A stretch of DNA of 64,000 nt from positions 1 to 64,000 of the forward strand of contig CAYVEC010000005.1 in NCBI GenBank assembly GCA_964450385.1, given 5' to 3'. This DNA comes from JAKLFA01 sp964450385 (lineage in GTDB: Bacteria; Omnitrophota; Gorgyraeia; Zapsychrales; JANLHA01). A program made the translations under genes and the position numbers. The notes below the pieces were generated by a model that was not told where the DNA came from, made no database searches, and was given only the letters and a program-made list of their open reading frames with translations. Position 1 is the first letter of the stretch. The number at the start of each line of letters is the position of its first letter. Positions 23,410-32,688 of this stretch are shown piece by piece.

Positions 23410-24806
23410 GTCTCTTCTCCTGGTTTTTTCCGTTCGTCTTGCCGAAACACCGCCAAGGCGTCCCGGACATTCGCGACCGGGATGACCTCCAGCCCGCATA
23501 GGTCGACCGGCGCCCGCGGGGTCATATTATTCTTCGGGACCACCGCCCGTTTAAATCCCAACTTGGCCGCCTCATGGAGGCGAACCCCGAGCTGACTAAC
23601 GCTCCGCACCTCTGAAGACAGTCCGACCTCGCCCAAAAACACGGTATCGGCCGCGACCGCCTCATCGAGAAATGCCGAGGCAATGGCCGCCACGACCCCC
23701 AAGTCCGCGGCCGGATCCTCAAGCCTCACCCCACCGACCACATTAAGAAAGATGTCCTGGTCCTGGATCAAAAAATCCAGGCGCTTCTCCAGGACCGCGA
23801 TGAGGAGCGCCAGCCGATTCGCATCAAATCCCTGAGCCTTCTGACGCGCCATCCCAAAACTCGAACGGCTCACCAGGCCCTGAACCTCGACCAGGAACGG
23901 CCGGCTCCCCTCGAGGATCGGCACAACAACAGAGCCAGAGGCGCCCTGGGGCCGTTCGGCCAAAAACAGCTCGGAAGGGTTCTTCACCTCAACAAGCCCG
24001 GCGGATGTCATTTCAAAAACACCGATCTCATGGGTCGACCCAAAACGGTTCTTCATCCCCCGGATCACCCGGTACGAAGTATAGCGTTCTCCTTCAAAAT
24101 ACAGGACCGTATCAACAATATGCTCCAAGACCCTCGGCCCGGCGATCGCCCCGTCCTTCGTCACATGCCCGATGATAAAGACCGCTGTGCCTGACGTCTT
24201 CGCAATCTGTGTCAGCACCGCCGAACATTCACGGACCTGACTGACGCTCCCTGGGCTCGACCCGATCGACGGATCATAAACGACCTGGATCGAATCAACC
24301 ACCACAACTGACGGCCGAAGGGTCTGTATATATTCTTTGACCGCCTCAAGATCAATCTGATTAACAATGAACAATTCCTCACACCGCCCCGCCCCCAAGC
24401 GATCGGCGCGCATCTTGGTCTGCGCGACAGATTCCTCGCCACTGACATACAAAACCCGCTGACCTGAGGCCGCAAGACGTAGGACGACCTGGAGCATCAG
24501 GGTTGACTTACCGATCCCGGGATCCCCGCCCAAGAGGGTCACGGACCCAGGAACAAGCCCTCCCCCCAAGACCCGGTCGAACTCGCCAATCCCTGTCGTC
24601 ACCCGGCGCTCATCACCGACAGAAACGTCATGAAGACAAACGGGACGATCATCAAACGAGACCCCGCTCCGAGGCCCGGCATCCCTTGCGGTCACCCGCT
24701 CTTCAACATAGGAATTCCAGGCATCACAGCCTGGACAGCGCCCGATCCAGCGCGATGACTGCGCCCCGCAATGCTGACAGGTATACACCGTCTTGGCCTT
24801 GGCCAT
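23406..24806 (-). CDS. radA: DNA repair protein RadA
   Basis: RecA-like branch-migration helicase in recombination. The 466-residue product has the N-terminal zinc finger CQHCGAQSSRWIGRCPGC, Walker A GGDPGIGKSTL near residue 93, Walker B VVVVDSIQVV, the RadA-specific KNRFG near 252 and a C-terminal Lon-like domain (DLGVVAAIASAFLD, FLGEVGLSSEVR). Gene order clpC...radA-yacL-ispD matches Bacillus, although disA is missing between radA and yacL. Confidence 0.96.
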   Translation of the reverse strand: MAKAKTVYTCQHCGAQSSRWIGRCPGCDAWNSYVEERVTARDAGPRSGVSFDDRPVCLHDVSVGDERRVTTGIGEFDRVLGGGLVPGSVTLLGGDPGIGKSTLMLQVVLRLAASGQRVLYVSGEESVAQTKMRADRLGAGRCEELFIVNQIDLEAVKEYIQTLRPSVVVVDSIQVVYDPSIGSSPGSVSQVRECSAVLTQIAKTSGTAVFIIGHVTKDGAIAGPRVLEHIVDTVLYFEGERYTSYRVIRGMKNRFGSTHEIGVFEMTSAGLVEVKNPSELFLAERPQGASGSVVVPILEGSRPFLVEVQGLVSRSSFGMARQKAQGFDANRLALLIAVLEKRLDFLIQDQDIFLNVVGGVRLEDPAADLGVVAAIASAFLDEAVAADTVFLGEVGLSSEVRSVSQLGVRLHEAAKLGFKRAVVPKNNMTPRAPVDLCGLEVIPVANVRDALAVFRQDERKKPGEET

Positions 24807-24826
24807 GGCTGTTCCGTTCCTATTCC

Positions 24827-25786
24827 CTAAAACTCCATCCCCCGCTCAACACCGAGCAAATCCGTCTGACCCGACCGTGTCGGATCGTCCCGTTTAAGAT
24901 ATTTCAACCGCGTTACTCCACTGTCCTTGGCCTGGGTCTCTTTCAATGTCCATTCGGTCCTGCCGTGTTTCTCCTGAACCAAAGGATACACGGAGAACTC
25001 CTGGATCTGCTGGGCCAGGGTATCCGGCGCGCTCAGGTCCAAGACCCCCTCCGTCTTGAACACCAGCCCATCAGCCTGCGAGATCAACGAATCAAAAATC
25101 TGGATCTTCGGATATTGACCACTGAGTTTTAACGCAATGCTTGCATACGAGAACCCCTCAATGGTCCCGCCCAACGAGGCGCAGTCGCCCTTGATACGGA
25201 TATCCGGAAGATGCCCCGACACCCACAGGTTCCCGCTGACCATCCCATGAGCCGCGACCGTCTGTTCGGGTAGAAAAAGGTCCACGAGGCCCTTGAGGTC
25301 GACCCCGGAGAAATTCATCTTCAGATCAAGACCGCGCGGCTCGTTAAGGTCAATAGAACCCGCGACACGGAACCGTCCGAGGGTCAACTCGTCGATCTGA
25401 AGCCGGCCGTTCCGAAGACTCCCTTTGGCAGAAAGCTCATCGAACGGCAGCTTATTGAGCAGGGTATAATCACTCACCACGGACCAAACAAAGACGGCCC
25501 CCTCCTCTCCCTGCCCCGCCATCTTGGTAACCGTCATATTCAAGAATGTCGAAAGGTCGAAGAGCCCGAGATCCCATTGCTTGATATTCGCCTGAACCAT
25601 GAATTCCGTTGCAGACTTCTGCTGGATCTCAAGGTGGATCGGTTCGCCGTTGGGGACCTCAAGGTCCCCGCGCATCACATTTTTTTCAAGATCGACCTGG
25701 ACCTTAAAGGGCAGCGCCAACGCCTGGGCCTGCGCTGGCGACGCCATAGCCAAAAACAACGACACTAAGAACACAATAATGATCAT
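24827..25786 (-). CDS. Exported AsmA-like protein of unknown function
   Basis: A 319-residue protein with a signal peptide (MIIIVFLVSLFLAMASPAQA) and a mature part of repeated short beta segments such as DLNEPRGLDLKMNFSGVDLKG and ASIALKLSGQYPKIQIFDSL. This pattern is like the C-terminal half of AsmA/TamB-type proteins that bridge the envelope. The similarity is by texture only, so the family call is weak. It lies between clpC (60-bp gap) and radA (20-bp gap), a place where no such gene occurs in Firmicutes, and fits the diderm setting. Confidence 0.6.
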   Translation of the reverse strand: MIIIVFLVSLFLAMASPAQAQALALPFKVQVDLEKNVMRGDLEVPNGEPIHLEIQQKSATEFMVQANIKQWDLGLFDLSTFLNMTVTKMAGQGEEGAVFVWSVVSDYTLLNKLPFDELSAKGSLRNGRLQIDELTLGRFRVAGSIDLNEPRGLDLKMNFSGVDLKGLVDLFLPEQTVAAHGMVSGNLWVSGHLPDIRIKGDCASLGGTIEGFSYASIALKLSGQYPKIQIFDSLISQADGLVFKTEGVLDLSAPDTLAQQIQEFSVYPLVQEKHGRTEWTLKETQAKDSGVTRLKYLKRDDPTRSGQTDLLGVERGMEF

Positions 25787-25846
25787 GGTTCCTTTATCAC
25801 AGCGAACACCGGCGCGAGACCGTCTCTGGGGCCATCGCCTGCGCGC

Positions 25847-28267
25847 TTATTCAAACGATAAGGCGTCACCCTTACGCGTAACCTTGATCGTCTCTCCACT
25901 CTTATGCCGTCCGGCGATGATTTCCTCGGCGAGCGGGTCTTCCAGATACCGCTGGATCGTCCGCTTCAGAGGCCTCGCCCCAAAAACCGGATCGAACCCC
26001 TTTTCGGTCAGCAAGGCCAAGGCATCGGGAGAAAGTTCAATAATAATCTCCCGGTCATGCAACCGAGCCGCGACAGAGCGGATCTCGATCTGAACGATCT
26101 TCTCGAGGTCTTCCCGTGTGAGCGACTTGAAGACAATAATGTCGTCGATCCGGTTCAGAAATTCCGGCTTAAAAACTTTTTTAACCTCATCAAGGAGACG
26201 GGTCTTCATGTCGTCATAGGTCGCATCCCCGCTGCTTGATCCGAACCCCAGAGAGCCTTTCCGACGAAGCATATCGGCCCCAACATTCGACGTCATAAGA
26301 ATGATCGTGTTACGGAAATCGACCTTGCGGCCAAAACTGTCCGTGAGACGACCGTCCTCCAGGACCTGAAGCAGAATGTTAAAGACATCGGGATGGGCCT
26401 TCTCGATCTCATCAAGAAGAACGACCGAATACGGCTTGCGCCGCACCTTCTCGGTCAACTGGCCGCCCTCTTCATAGCCGACATATCCGGGCGGCGCGCC
26501 GATGAGACGCGAGACATTATATTTATCCATATATTCCGACATGTCCACCTGAACCAGGGCCTCCTCATCACCGAACATGAATTCAGCAAGGGCCCGGGCA
26601 AGGAGGGTCTTGCCGACGCCGGTCGGCCCCAAGAAAATGAAGGACCCAATCGGCCGGCGAGGGTCCTTGATCCCCGCCCGCGAACGCCGGACCGCGCGCG
26701 CGATCGCGCTGATCGCCTCATCTTGGCCCACAACGACATCCCTCATCTTGTTTTCCATCTTCAATAAACGCTCGCTCTCATTCTGTTCGAGACGAACCAA
26801 CGGGATCTTCGTCCACTGAGACACGACACGCGCAATATCCTCCTCGCCGATGGTCACGGATACATTGTCCCGTTCCGCAGTCCAAGCCCCGCGGATCTTC
26901 TCAAGCCGTTCGCGGACCTCACGCTCCTCATCCCGCATCCGCGCCGCCTTTTCGAAATCCTGACTTTTAATAAACGCCTCTTTCTCCTGCTTGAGTTGCT
27001 CGATCTTTAATTCAAGTTCCTTAATGTCGGCCGGAACCTCCATCGTCTTGATCCGGGCACGTGATCCGGTCTCATCAAGGATATCAACGGCCTTATCTGG
27101 CAAGGCCCGCCCCGAAATATACCGTTCCGAGAGCTTGACCGCCGCGATGATCGCCTCATCCGAGAATTTGACACGGTGATGGGCCTCGTATTTATCCCGG
27201 AGGCCTTTAAGAATCAGGACCGCCTCTTCCTCCGACGGAGGTTCAACGATCAGGGTCTGGAACCGCCGCTCGAGCGCCGCGTCCTTCTCGATATGCTTCC
27301 GATACTCATCCAGGGTCGTGGCCCCGATACACTGGATCTCTCCGCGCGCCAAGGCGGGCTTCAAAATATTCGCTGCATCGATCGCCCCCTCCGCCGCCCC
27401 AGCCCCGACGAGCGTATGGATCTCATCAACGAAAAGGACAATCTTCCCTGAGCGCTTAATCTCCTCCATGATCGCCTTGATCCGCTCTTCAAACTGTCCG
27501 CGGTATTTTGTACCAGCGATCATCATGGCGAGGTCCAAAACAACGATCGTCTTGTCCCGAAGGATCTCCGGCACATCACCCCGAACGATGAGCTGGGCCA
27601 GGCCCTCAACGATTGCGGTCTTACCGACGCCGGCCTCTCCGAGGAGGACTGGATTATTTTTCGTTCGGCGGCTGAGAATCTGGACAATCCGCTCGATCTC
27701 CTGCTGCCGTCCAATGACCGGATCAAGTTTCCCCTCACGGGCCATGTGATTCAGATTGCGGCCATAGGCATCGATCGCCGGGGTCTTCCCCGTAGCCTTC
27801 TCCTCCTCCTGCGTCCCGAATCCCGCGACCCCGGACCCAAGAATCTCCATGATCTCGGCGCGCAGCCGATCAAGGTCAAGCCCGAGATTAAGAAGAACCC
27901 GATAGGCCATGCCCTCGCCTTCCTTGACAAGCCCAAGGAGTAGATGTTCCGTCCCGATATAATTATGACCGAGGGAACGAGCCTCTTCGGCTGAAAGCTC
28001 AAGGGCTTTTTTGGATCTCGGGGTAAAAGGAATATCCCCCATGACCTGCGTCTGAGGACCCGGCTGGACCATCTTCTCGACCTCGACCCGGATCGTCTCC
28101 AGGTCCACCCCCAGCTTCTGCAAGACCGCGGCCGCGACCCCTTCCCCCTCCTTGACCAAACCGAGAAGCAGATGTTCCGTCCCGATATAGTCATGATTAA
28201 AACTTCGCGCCTCTTCCTTGGCGTAGATGATCACCTTCCGTGCCCGCTCCGTGAACCGATTAAACAT
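25847..28267 (-). CDS. clpC: ATP-dependent Clp protease ATPase subunit ClpC
   Basis: AAA+ unfoldase that works with ClpP and, in Gram-positives, receives arginine-phosphorylated substrates from McsB. The 806-residue product has two Clp N-domain repeats (each with HDYIGTEHLLLGL or HNYIGTEHLLLGL), AAA1 Walker A GEAGVGKTA near 210, a UVR-type coiled segment near 425, AAA2 Walker A GPTGVGKTL near 545 and C-terminal sensor 2. The start follows the mcsB stop directly (TAA then ATG), with GGGGAGGT inside the end of mcsB. clpP is not in the window. Confidence 0.97.
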   Translation of the reverse strand: MFNRFTERARKVIIYAKEEARSFNHDYIGTEHLLLGLVKEGEGVAAAVLQKLGVDLETIRVEVEKMVQPGPQTQVMGDIPFTPRSKKALELSAEEARSLGHNYIGTEHLLLGLVKEGEGMAYRVLLNLGLDLDRLRAEIMEILGSGVAGFGTQEEEKATGKTPAIDAYGRNLNHMAREGKLDPVIGRQQEIERIVQILSRRTKNNPVLLGEAGVGKTAIVEGLAQLIVRGDVPEILRDKTIVVLDLAMMIAGTKYRGQFEERIKAIMEEIKRSGKIVLFVDEIHTLVGAGAAEGAIDAANILKPALARGEIQCIGATTLDEYRKHIEKDAALERRFQTLIVEPPSEEEAVLILKGLRDKYEAHHRVKFSDEAIIAAVKLSERYISGRALPDKAVDILDETGSRARIKTMEVPADIKELELKIEQLKQEKEAFIKSQDFEKAARMRDEEREVRERLEKIRGAWTAERDNVSVTIGEEDIARVVSQWTKIPLVRLEQNESERLLKMENKMRDVVVGQDEAISAIARAVRRSRAGIKDPRRPIGSFIFLGPTGVGKTLLARALAEFMFGDEEALVQVDMSEYMDKYNVSRLIGAPPGYVGYEEGGQLTEKVRRKPYSVVLLDEIEKAHPDVFNILLQVLEDGRLTDSFGRKVDFRNTIILMTSNVGADMLRRKGSLGFGSSSGDATYDDMKTRLLDEVKKVFKPEFLNRIDDIIVFKSLTREDLEKIVQIEIRSVAARLHDREIIIELSPDALALLTEKGFDPVFGARPLKRTIQRYLEDPLAEEIIAGRHKSGETIKVTRKGDALSFE

Positions 28268-29323
28268 TTATCCTACCTCCCCTAATTTTTTCCTGATTAG
28301 ATTCGCCCGTTTGATGTCCCGCGCCGCCGGCGAGAGTCGGCTGCTCTCGATCTTCTGCAGATGGGCCGGCTGGATCATAATAAGCAGTTCATTGATCGTC
28401 TGAAGACTGAAATCATTCAGGATGCCGAGATCGACGCCGAGGCGGACCATCGATAATAATTCGACCGTCTCCTGGCTCGACATGATGCGCGCGCTCTGAA
28501 GAATCCCGAGGGACCGAAAGATCTTATCCTCCAACAGGGGCTTGTTCTGGATCACGAGGGCCTGACGCGCCTGCTCTTCCTGCTCGATGATCTGACGGAT
28601 CAGGCCATTAATATTCTCGAGGATGTCCTCCTCGCTATGGCCGAGTGAGACCTGGTTCGAAATCTGATAAAAATTTCCCAGGGCCTGCGTCCCTTCCCCA
28701 TAGAACCCCCGCGAGGCAAAATTCAACTTGGAGATCGCGGTCATGATCTTGTTGATCTGTTTAGTCATGACAAGGGCCGGCAGATGAAGCATGACCGACC
28801 CGCGCATCGCGGTCCCCGTGTTCGTCGGGCAGGCCGTGAGATACCCCCAGGCCGGCGAATAGGCGAAGTCCAAAAAACCCGACATCTTGTCGTCGATCGT
28901 CCCGATGATCTTCCATGCCTCAAAAAGATTAAGGCCCGAATGCATGACCTGAAGACGAAGGTGGTCCTCCTCATTCACCATGACGGACAGGACCTCCTCG
29001 GCCGAGACCACGACCGCCTTGCCCTCGATATCCGATGCGTGCTCATGGCTCATCAGGTGCCGTTCAACGAGAAACTCCTTGTCGATATCGTCAAGTTCAT
29101 TCATCCGAAAAAGGGTCGCGTCCTTAAAATAATCGACGCCCTCAATCGCCTTCTGCACCGCCCCCAAGACCTGCTGAAGCTCCTTACGGCTCGCGCGGTT
29201 CGGAAACGGGACCTTCGAAAGATTCCGGGCGAGACGGACGCGTGTCGACATCACGATGTTCGACGCCGGGCCCGATCCCTTCAACCATTCTCCTGTCCGT
29301 GAAATGAGGTCGTTCAATTTCAT
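28268..29323 (-). CDS. mcsB: Protein-arginine kinase McsB
   Basis: Phosphorylates protein arginines, marking them for ClpCP. The 351-residue product belongs to the guanido kinase fold: IVMSTRVRLARNL near residue 24, the VNEEDHLRLQ catalytic motif near 115, TACPTNTGTAMRGSVMLHLP, and RGFYGEGTQALG. It sits in the standard order mcsA-mcsB-clpC, coupled by an ATGA overlap with mcsA. No ctsR repressor gene precedes mcsA. Presence in an LPS-bearing organism is notable but known from some PVC-group and other lineages. Confidence 0.95.
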   Translation of the reverse strand: MKLNDLISRTGEWLKGSGPASNIVMSTRVRLARNLSKVPFPNRASRKELQQVLGAVQKAIEGVDYFKDATLFRMNELDDIDKEFLVERHLMSHEHASDIEGKAVVVSAEEVLSVMVNEEDHLRLQVMHSGLNLFEAWKIIGTIDDKMSGFLDFAYSPAWGYLTACPTNTGTAMRGSVMLHLPALVMTKQINKIMTAISKLNFASRGFYGEGTQALGNFYQISNQVSLGHSEEDILENINGLIRQIIEQEEQARQALVIQNKPLLEDKIFRSLGILQSARIMSSQETVELLSMVRLGVDLGILNDFSLQTINELLIMIQPAHLQKIESSRLSPAARDIKRANLIRKKLGEVG

Positions 29324-29856
29324 GATGCCGATGCCCCCCCCTGTTCCATCCCGCGGATGCGGTCCCTGAGCTCCGCCGCCTTCTCATAATCCTCGCAGAG
29401 AACGGCCTGCTGGAGCTGTTTCTTGAGCTCATCGATCGGCGCTGCGCCCGTCGCCGCAGGCGCCGCGGACGGTTCCTTGACCACGCTCTGAGGGGCCTTC
29501 CCGACATGATGCGCGGCCCCATGGATCTTCTTCAGCAGGGACGATAAACGCCCACGAAAATGGGTATAACACTCGCTGCACCCAAGGCGCCCGTATTTCC
29601 GAAAATCCTCATAGGTCAGGCCGCAGCTGGCGCAGTGATCAATCTTGACGGCCTTCTCCCCACTTTCCGCGGGGGTCGCCGTCTTATTAAAATCCGACAG
29701 CCCGGCCAGAAGGTCCGCCAGCCCGAACTGCTGTTCCATCTGAAGGCTCTTGCTCTTCGCGCAGTCCTCGCAGAGATGAAGTTCCGATATCTTGCCGTCA
29801 ATCAACTCGGTCAAATGGACCGTCGCCTTTTTTTTGCCGCAATCATCACAGCGCAT
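29320..29856 (-). CDS. mcsA: McsA, activator of the McsB kinase
   Basis: Zinc-binding activator of McsB. The 178-residue product has four CxxC pairs (CDDC, CEDC, CASC, CSEC), the LGCSECYTHFRGRL segment, and a C-terminal UVR motif (LKKQLQQAVLCEDYEKAAELRDRIR). The ATG at 29856 is used because GAGGAGGG precedes it; a TTG three bases earlier is the alternative. Between the zinc part and the UVR motif lies an Ala/Pro linker. It is 36 bp from ilvE. Confidence 0.93.
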   Translation of the reverse strand: MRCDDCGKKKATVHLTELIDGKISELHLCEDCAKSKSLQMEQQFGLADLLAGLSDFNKTATPAESGEKAVKIDHCASCGLTYEDFRKYGRLGCSECYTHFRGRLSSLLKKIHGAAHHVGKAPQSVVKEPSAAPAATGAAPIDELKKQLQQAVLCEDYEKAAELRDRIRGMEQGGASAS

Positions 29857-29892
29857 CAATCGCCCTCCTCGTTCGCGTTAAGCATCCCGTCA

Positions 29893-30762
29893 TCAGATAT
29901 GATAACGCACCCCATCCCGACGGGTTGCCTCGTGCAGCATCTTGAGCATTCGGCGGGTCACCTCCCCGGGACGCCCATCTCCGATGACCCGTCCGTCCAC
30001 CTTCACCACCGGAATAAGCTCAGCGGCCGTGCCGGTTAAAAAGCATTCATGGGCATTATAGATCTCATGGCGCGTGATGTTGCCCTCAGCCACCGTGAGC
30101 CCGCACTTGTCCGCGGTCTCGAGAACGAGCCCGCGGGTAATGCCCTTCAACTGGCCATGGGCCGGGGTCGAGATCACACCGTTCTTCACAATGAAAAGAT
30201 TATCCCCGGTACATTCAGCCACATACCCCGACGTGTCGAGCATAATCGCCTCGGAAAATCCGCTGTTCGTCGCCTCAATCTTAGCGAAGATATTGTTCAA
30301 ATAATTCAATGTCTTCAGCTGAGGATTCAAAGCCTCGGGATGATTCCGCACCGTCGGAACCGTGATCACATCCATCCCGTTCTCGTAGAGCTCTTTCGGA
30401 TAGAGCGTAATCTTGTCCGCAATGATGATGACAGACGGACGACCAAAACACTTCCGGGGATCGAGCCCAAGGTCGCCTTCACCCCGGGTCACGATCAAAC
30501 GGATATAGGCGTCCTTGAGCCCGTTCACGCGCAGGGTCTCCACAACGGCATCGATCATCGCCTGTTGATTGAACGGGATCGCGATCATCATGGTGTGGGC
30601 CGTCTCATACAGCCGCATGATATGCTCTTTGAGCCGAAAGACCAGGCAATCATAAGATCTGATCCCCTCAAACGCCCCGTCGCCGTAAAGGAATCCGTGA
30701 TCAAACACCGACACCTTCGCGGCGTCCCGTTCCACAAACTGACCATTCAAATAGATTTTCAT
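29893..30762 (-). CDS. ilvE: Branched-chain amino acid aminotransferase
   Basis: PLP enzyme of class IV catalysing the last step of Leu, Ile and Val synthesis. The 289-residue product has VFDHGFLYGDGAFEGIR near the N-terminus, LNPQLKTLNYLNNIFAKIEA (the Lys here is the PLP lysine), GYVAECTGDNLFIVKNG, and a closing GTAAELIPV. The start at 30762 has GAGGT upstream and gives the usual MKIYLNG opening. It lies between lolD (7-bp gap) and mcsA, an unrelated setting. A D-amino-acid transaminase is a less likely reading. Confidence 0.92.
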   Translation of the reverse strand: MKIYLNGQFVERDAAKVSVFDHGFLYGDGAFEGIRSYDCLVFRLKEHIMRLYETAHTMMIAIPFNQQAMIDAVVETLRVNGLKDAYIRLIVTRGEGDLGLDPRKCFGRPSVIIIADKITLYPKELYENGMDVITVPTVRNHPEALNPQLKTLNYLNNIFAKIEATNSGFSEAIMLDTSGYVAECTGDNLFIVKNGVISTPAHGQLKGITRGLVLETADKCGLTVAEGNITRHEIYNAHECFLTGTAAELIPVVKVDGRVIGDGRPGEVTRRMLKMLHEATRRDGVRYHI

Positions 30763-30769
30763 AACGACC

Positions 30770-31492
30770 TCACCTGTTGTCTGACTGCTTTTTCTCCTCG
30801 ATTCGGCCATCCTGCAAATAAATCACCCGGTCCATCCCTTGGGCGATCTGGCGGTCATGCGTCACAATGACCAGAGTGGCTCCATACTGTCCCTGAACCG
30901 TTTTCAGCAATTCAATGATCTCACGGCCGCTCACGGAATCGAGATTCCCCGTCGGCTCATCGCAAAAGACGATCCTCGGCCGATTGATCAGGGCCCGCGC
31001 GATCGCCACGCGCTGCTGTTCCCCCCCGCTCAATTCACTCGGGCGGTGGGCGGCCCGGTCCAAAAGCCCGACCTTTTTTAAAAATTCCCGTCCCTGGTCT
31101 CGGATCGCGGACGTCATCCCGCTCTGATGCCGGATCATGAGCGGAAGCACGACATTCTCAAGCGCCGTGAATTCCGGGAGAAGATGATAGAACTGAAAGA
31201 CAAAACCCATACATTCATTCCGGAACCGTGACCGTTCGCGCTCTTTCATGCGGTAGACATCCTTCGCGTCAAAGAGCACCTGGCCCTGATCGGGCTCATC
31301 AAGCCCTCCGAGAACATTGAGGAGGGTCGATTTCCCCGCTCCCGATGGACCAACCATCGCAACCGACTCATTCTCCCGAATGATCAGAGTGATCTCCCTC
31401 AGGACCATAACCTCCTTGACATGGTCCCGATAGGTCCGGCACACCCCGACGGTCTGAAGCATCCCGATCTTTTTTTTCTCATGCGTCATCAT
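30770..31492 (-). CDS. lolD: Lipoprotein-releasing system ATPase LolD
   Basis: ABC ATPase driving release of outer-membrane lipoproteins. The 240-residue product has Walker A GPSGAGKSTLLN near residue 49, the MacB/LolD-type FVFQFYHLLPEFTALENV, signature LSGGEQQRVAIARAL and Walker B IVFCDEPTGNLD. It overlaps the stop of the permease gene by 4 bp, which supports a LolCDE role rather than a MacB or FtsE one. Confidence 0.93.
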   Translation of the reverse strand: MMTHEKKKIGMLQTVGVCRTYRDHVKEVMVLREITLIIRENESVAMVGPSGAGKSTLLNVLGGLDEPDQGQVLFDAKDVYRMKERERSRFRNECMGFVFQFYHLLPEFTALENVVLPLMIRHQSGMTSAIRDQGREFLKKVGLLDRAAHRPSELSGGEQQRVAIARALINRPRIVFCDEPTGNLDSVSGREIIELLKTVQGQYGATLVIVTHDRQIAQGMDRVIYLQDGRIEEKKQSDNR

Positions 31493-32688
31493 TCGTACCT
31501 CAGGGCTTCAACCGTCTCCAGGCGCGCGGCCTTCATCGAAGGGTAGATCGTCGCCAAATAGGTGATCAGCATCGATGCGATAATGATGATCACCATGTCA
31601 CCCAATTGAAGATCGACCGGCACGTGCTCGATCGCATAGATCGCGACCGGGACCCGGACATAATGGGACAACAGATAGCTCACCCCGCACCCGAGCGCCA
31701 CCCCCAGGGCCGTCCCGATCAGCCCAATGAGGACCCCCTGCTTGGTGAAGATCCTGCGGATCGAGGCCCGGGGCACGCCCAGGGATCGCAAAATCCCGAT
31801 ATCATGGATTTTAGACGTGACCGTAACGATCAGGGTGCTCACAATATTAAAGGCCGCGACTAGAACCATGAAGATCAGGATCAGGAACAGCCCCCACTTT
31901 TCAAGAAACAGGGCCTCAAATAAATTTCGGTTCACATCGATCCACGTCCGAACAAGAAAGGAAAACCCCACCCCCCCCTGGATCGCGGTCTTCACCTCCT
32001 CAGCCAAATACGGGTCTTTGATCTTGACCCCGATGCCGCTGACCGTCCCGGCGGGATAATCAAAAATCTGCTGGGCCTTCGCCAAATCCACAAGGAGCAG
32101 GTTCATATCGAGATCCACCATGCCGCTGCTAAAAATCCCGACAACCTTCAAATGATACCGCCACCCGCGGCCCTCGATTCCGGACCCAGGCGCGATGATC
32201 GTAATCCTATCCCCCAGTTCAAAACCGAAATACCGGGCAAGTTCCTGGCCAATGATCACCGAGTCGCCCCGAAGGTCTTTTAAGGCCCCCTGCTTCAAAT
32301 ACTCTTCGCTCTTGGTAATGAGAGGCTCTGTCTTCGGATCGATCCCCCGAATGAGCTGACCGATTGCGCGTCCCGCGCCGGTCTCCAAAAAAACATTGCC
32401 CTGAATATAGGGCGACGTCGCGACGACACCCTTGACCTGCGCGAGCCCCTGCTGGACCGATGGGAAATCGCTCACCCCGGTCTCTTTTTCAACAGTGATG
32501 TGCGGGGTCGTGCCGATGATCTTATCGCGCAGATTATTGCCGAACCCGGTCATGACACCGGTGACAACGATCAGGGCCATGACCCCGATCGCAACCCCCC
32601 CGACCGACACGATATTTAGAAAGGCCGTAAACCGGCCTCGGTACATCGTCAGATACCGGAGGCTGATAAAATTCTCAAACCGCTGCAT
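31489..32688 (-). CDS. Lipoprotein-releasing system permease LolC/LolE
   Basis: A 399-residue FtsX-type permease with one N-terminal helix (FLNIVSVGGVAIGVMALIVVTGVM), a large periplasmic domain, and three C-terminal helices (from LFLILIFMVLVAAFNIVSTLI). The LSLRYL-like opening ISLRYLTMYRGRF and the closing RLETVEALRYE match LolC/E. Only one such permease gene is seen, so it may work as a homodimer (LolF type). The ATG at 32688 has GGGAGG upstream and overlaps the lysS end by 14 bp. Confidence 0.92.
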   Translation of the reverse strand: MQRFENFISLRYLTMYRGRFTAFLNIVSVGGVAIGVMALIVVTGVMTGFGNNLRDKIIGTTPHITVEKETGVSDFPSVQQGLAQVKGVVATSPYIQGNVFLETGAGRAIGQLIRGIDPKTEPLITKSEEYLKQGALKDLRGDSVIIGQELARYFGFELGDRITIIAPGSGIEGRGWRYHLKVVGIFSSGMVDLDMNLLLVDLAKAQQIFDYPAGTVSGIGVKIKDPYLAEEVKTAIQGGVGFSFLVRTWIDVNRNLFEALFLEKWGLFLILIFMVLVAAFNIVSTLIVTVTSKIHDIGILRSLGVPRASIRRIFTKQGVLIGLIGTALGVALGCGVSYLLSHYVRVPVAIYAIEHVPVDLQLGDMVIIIIASMLITYLATIYPSMKAARLETVEALRYE

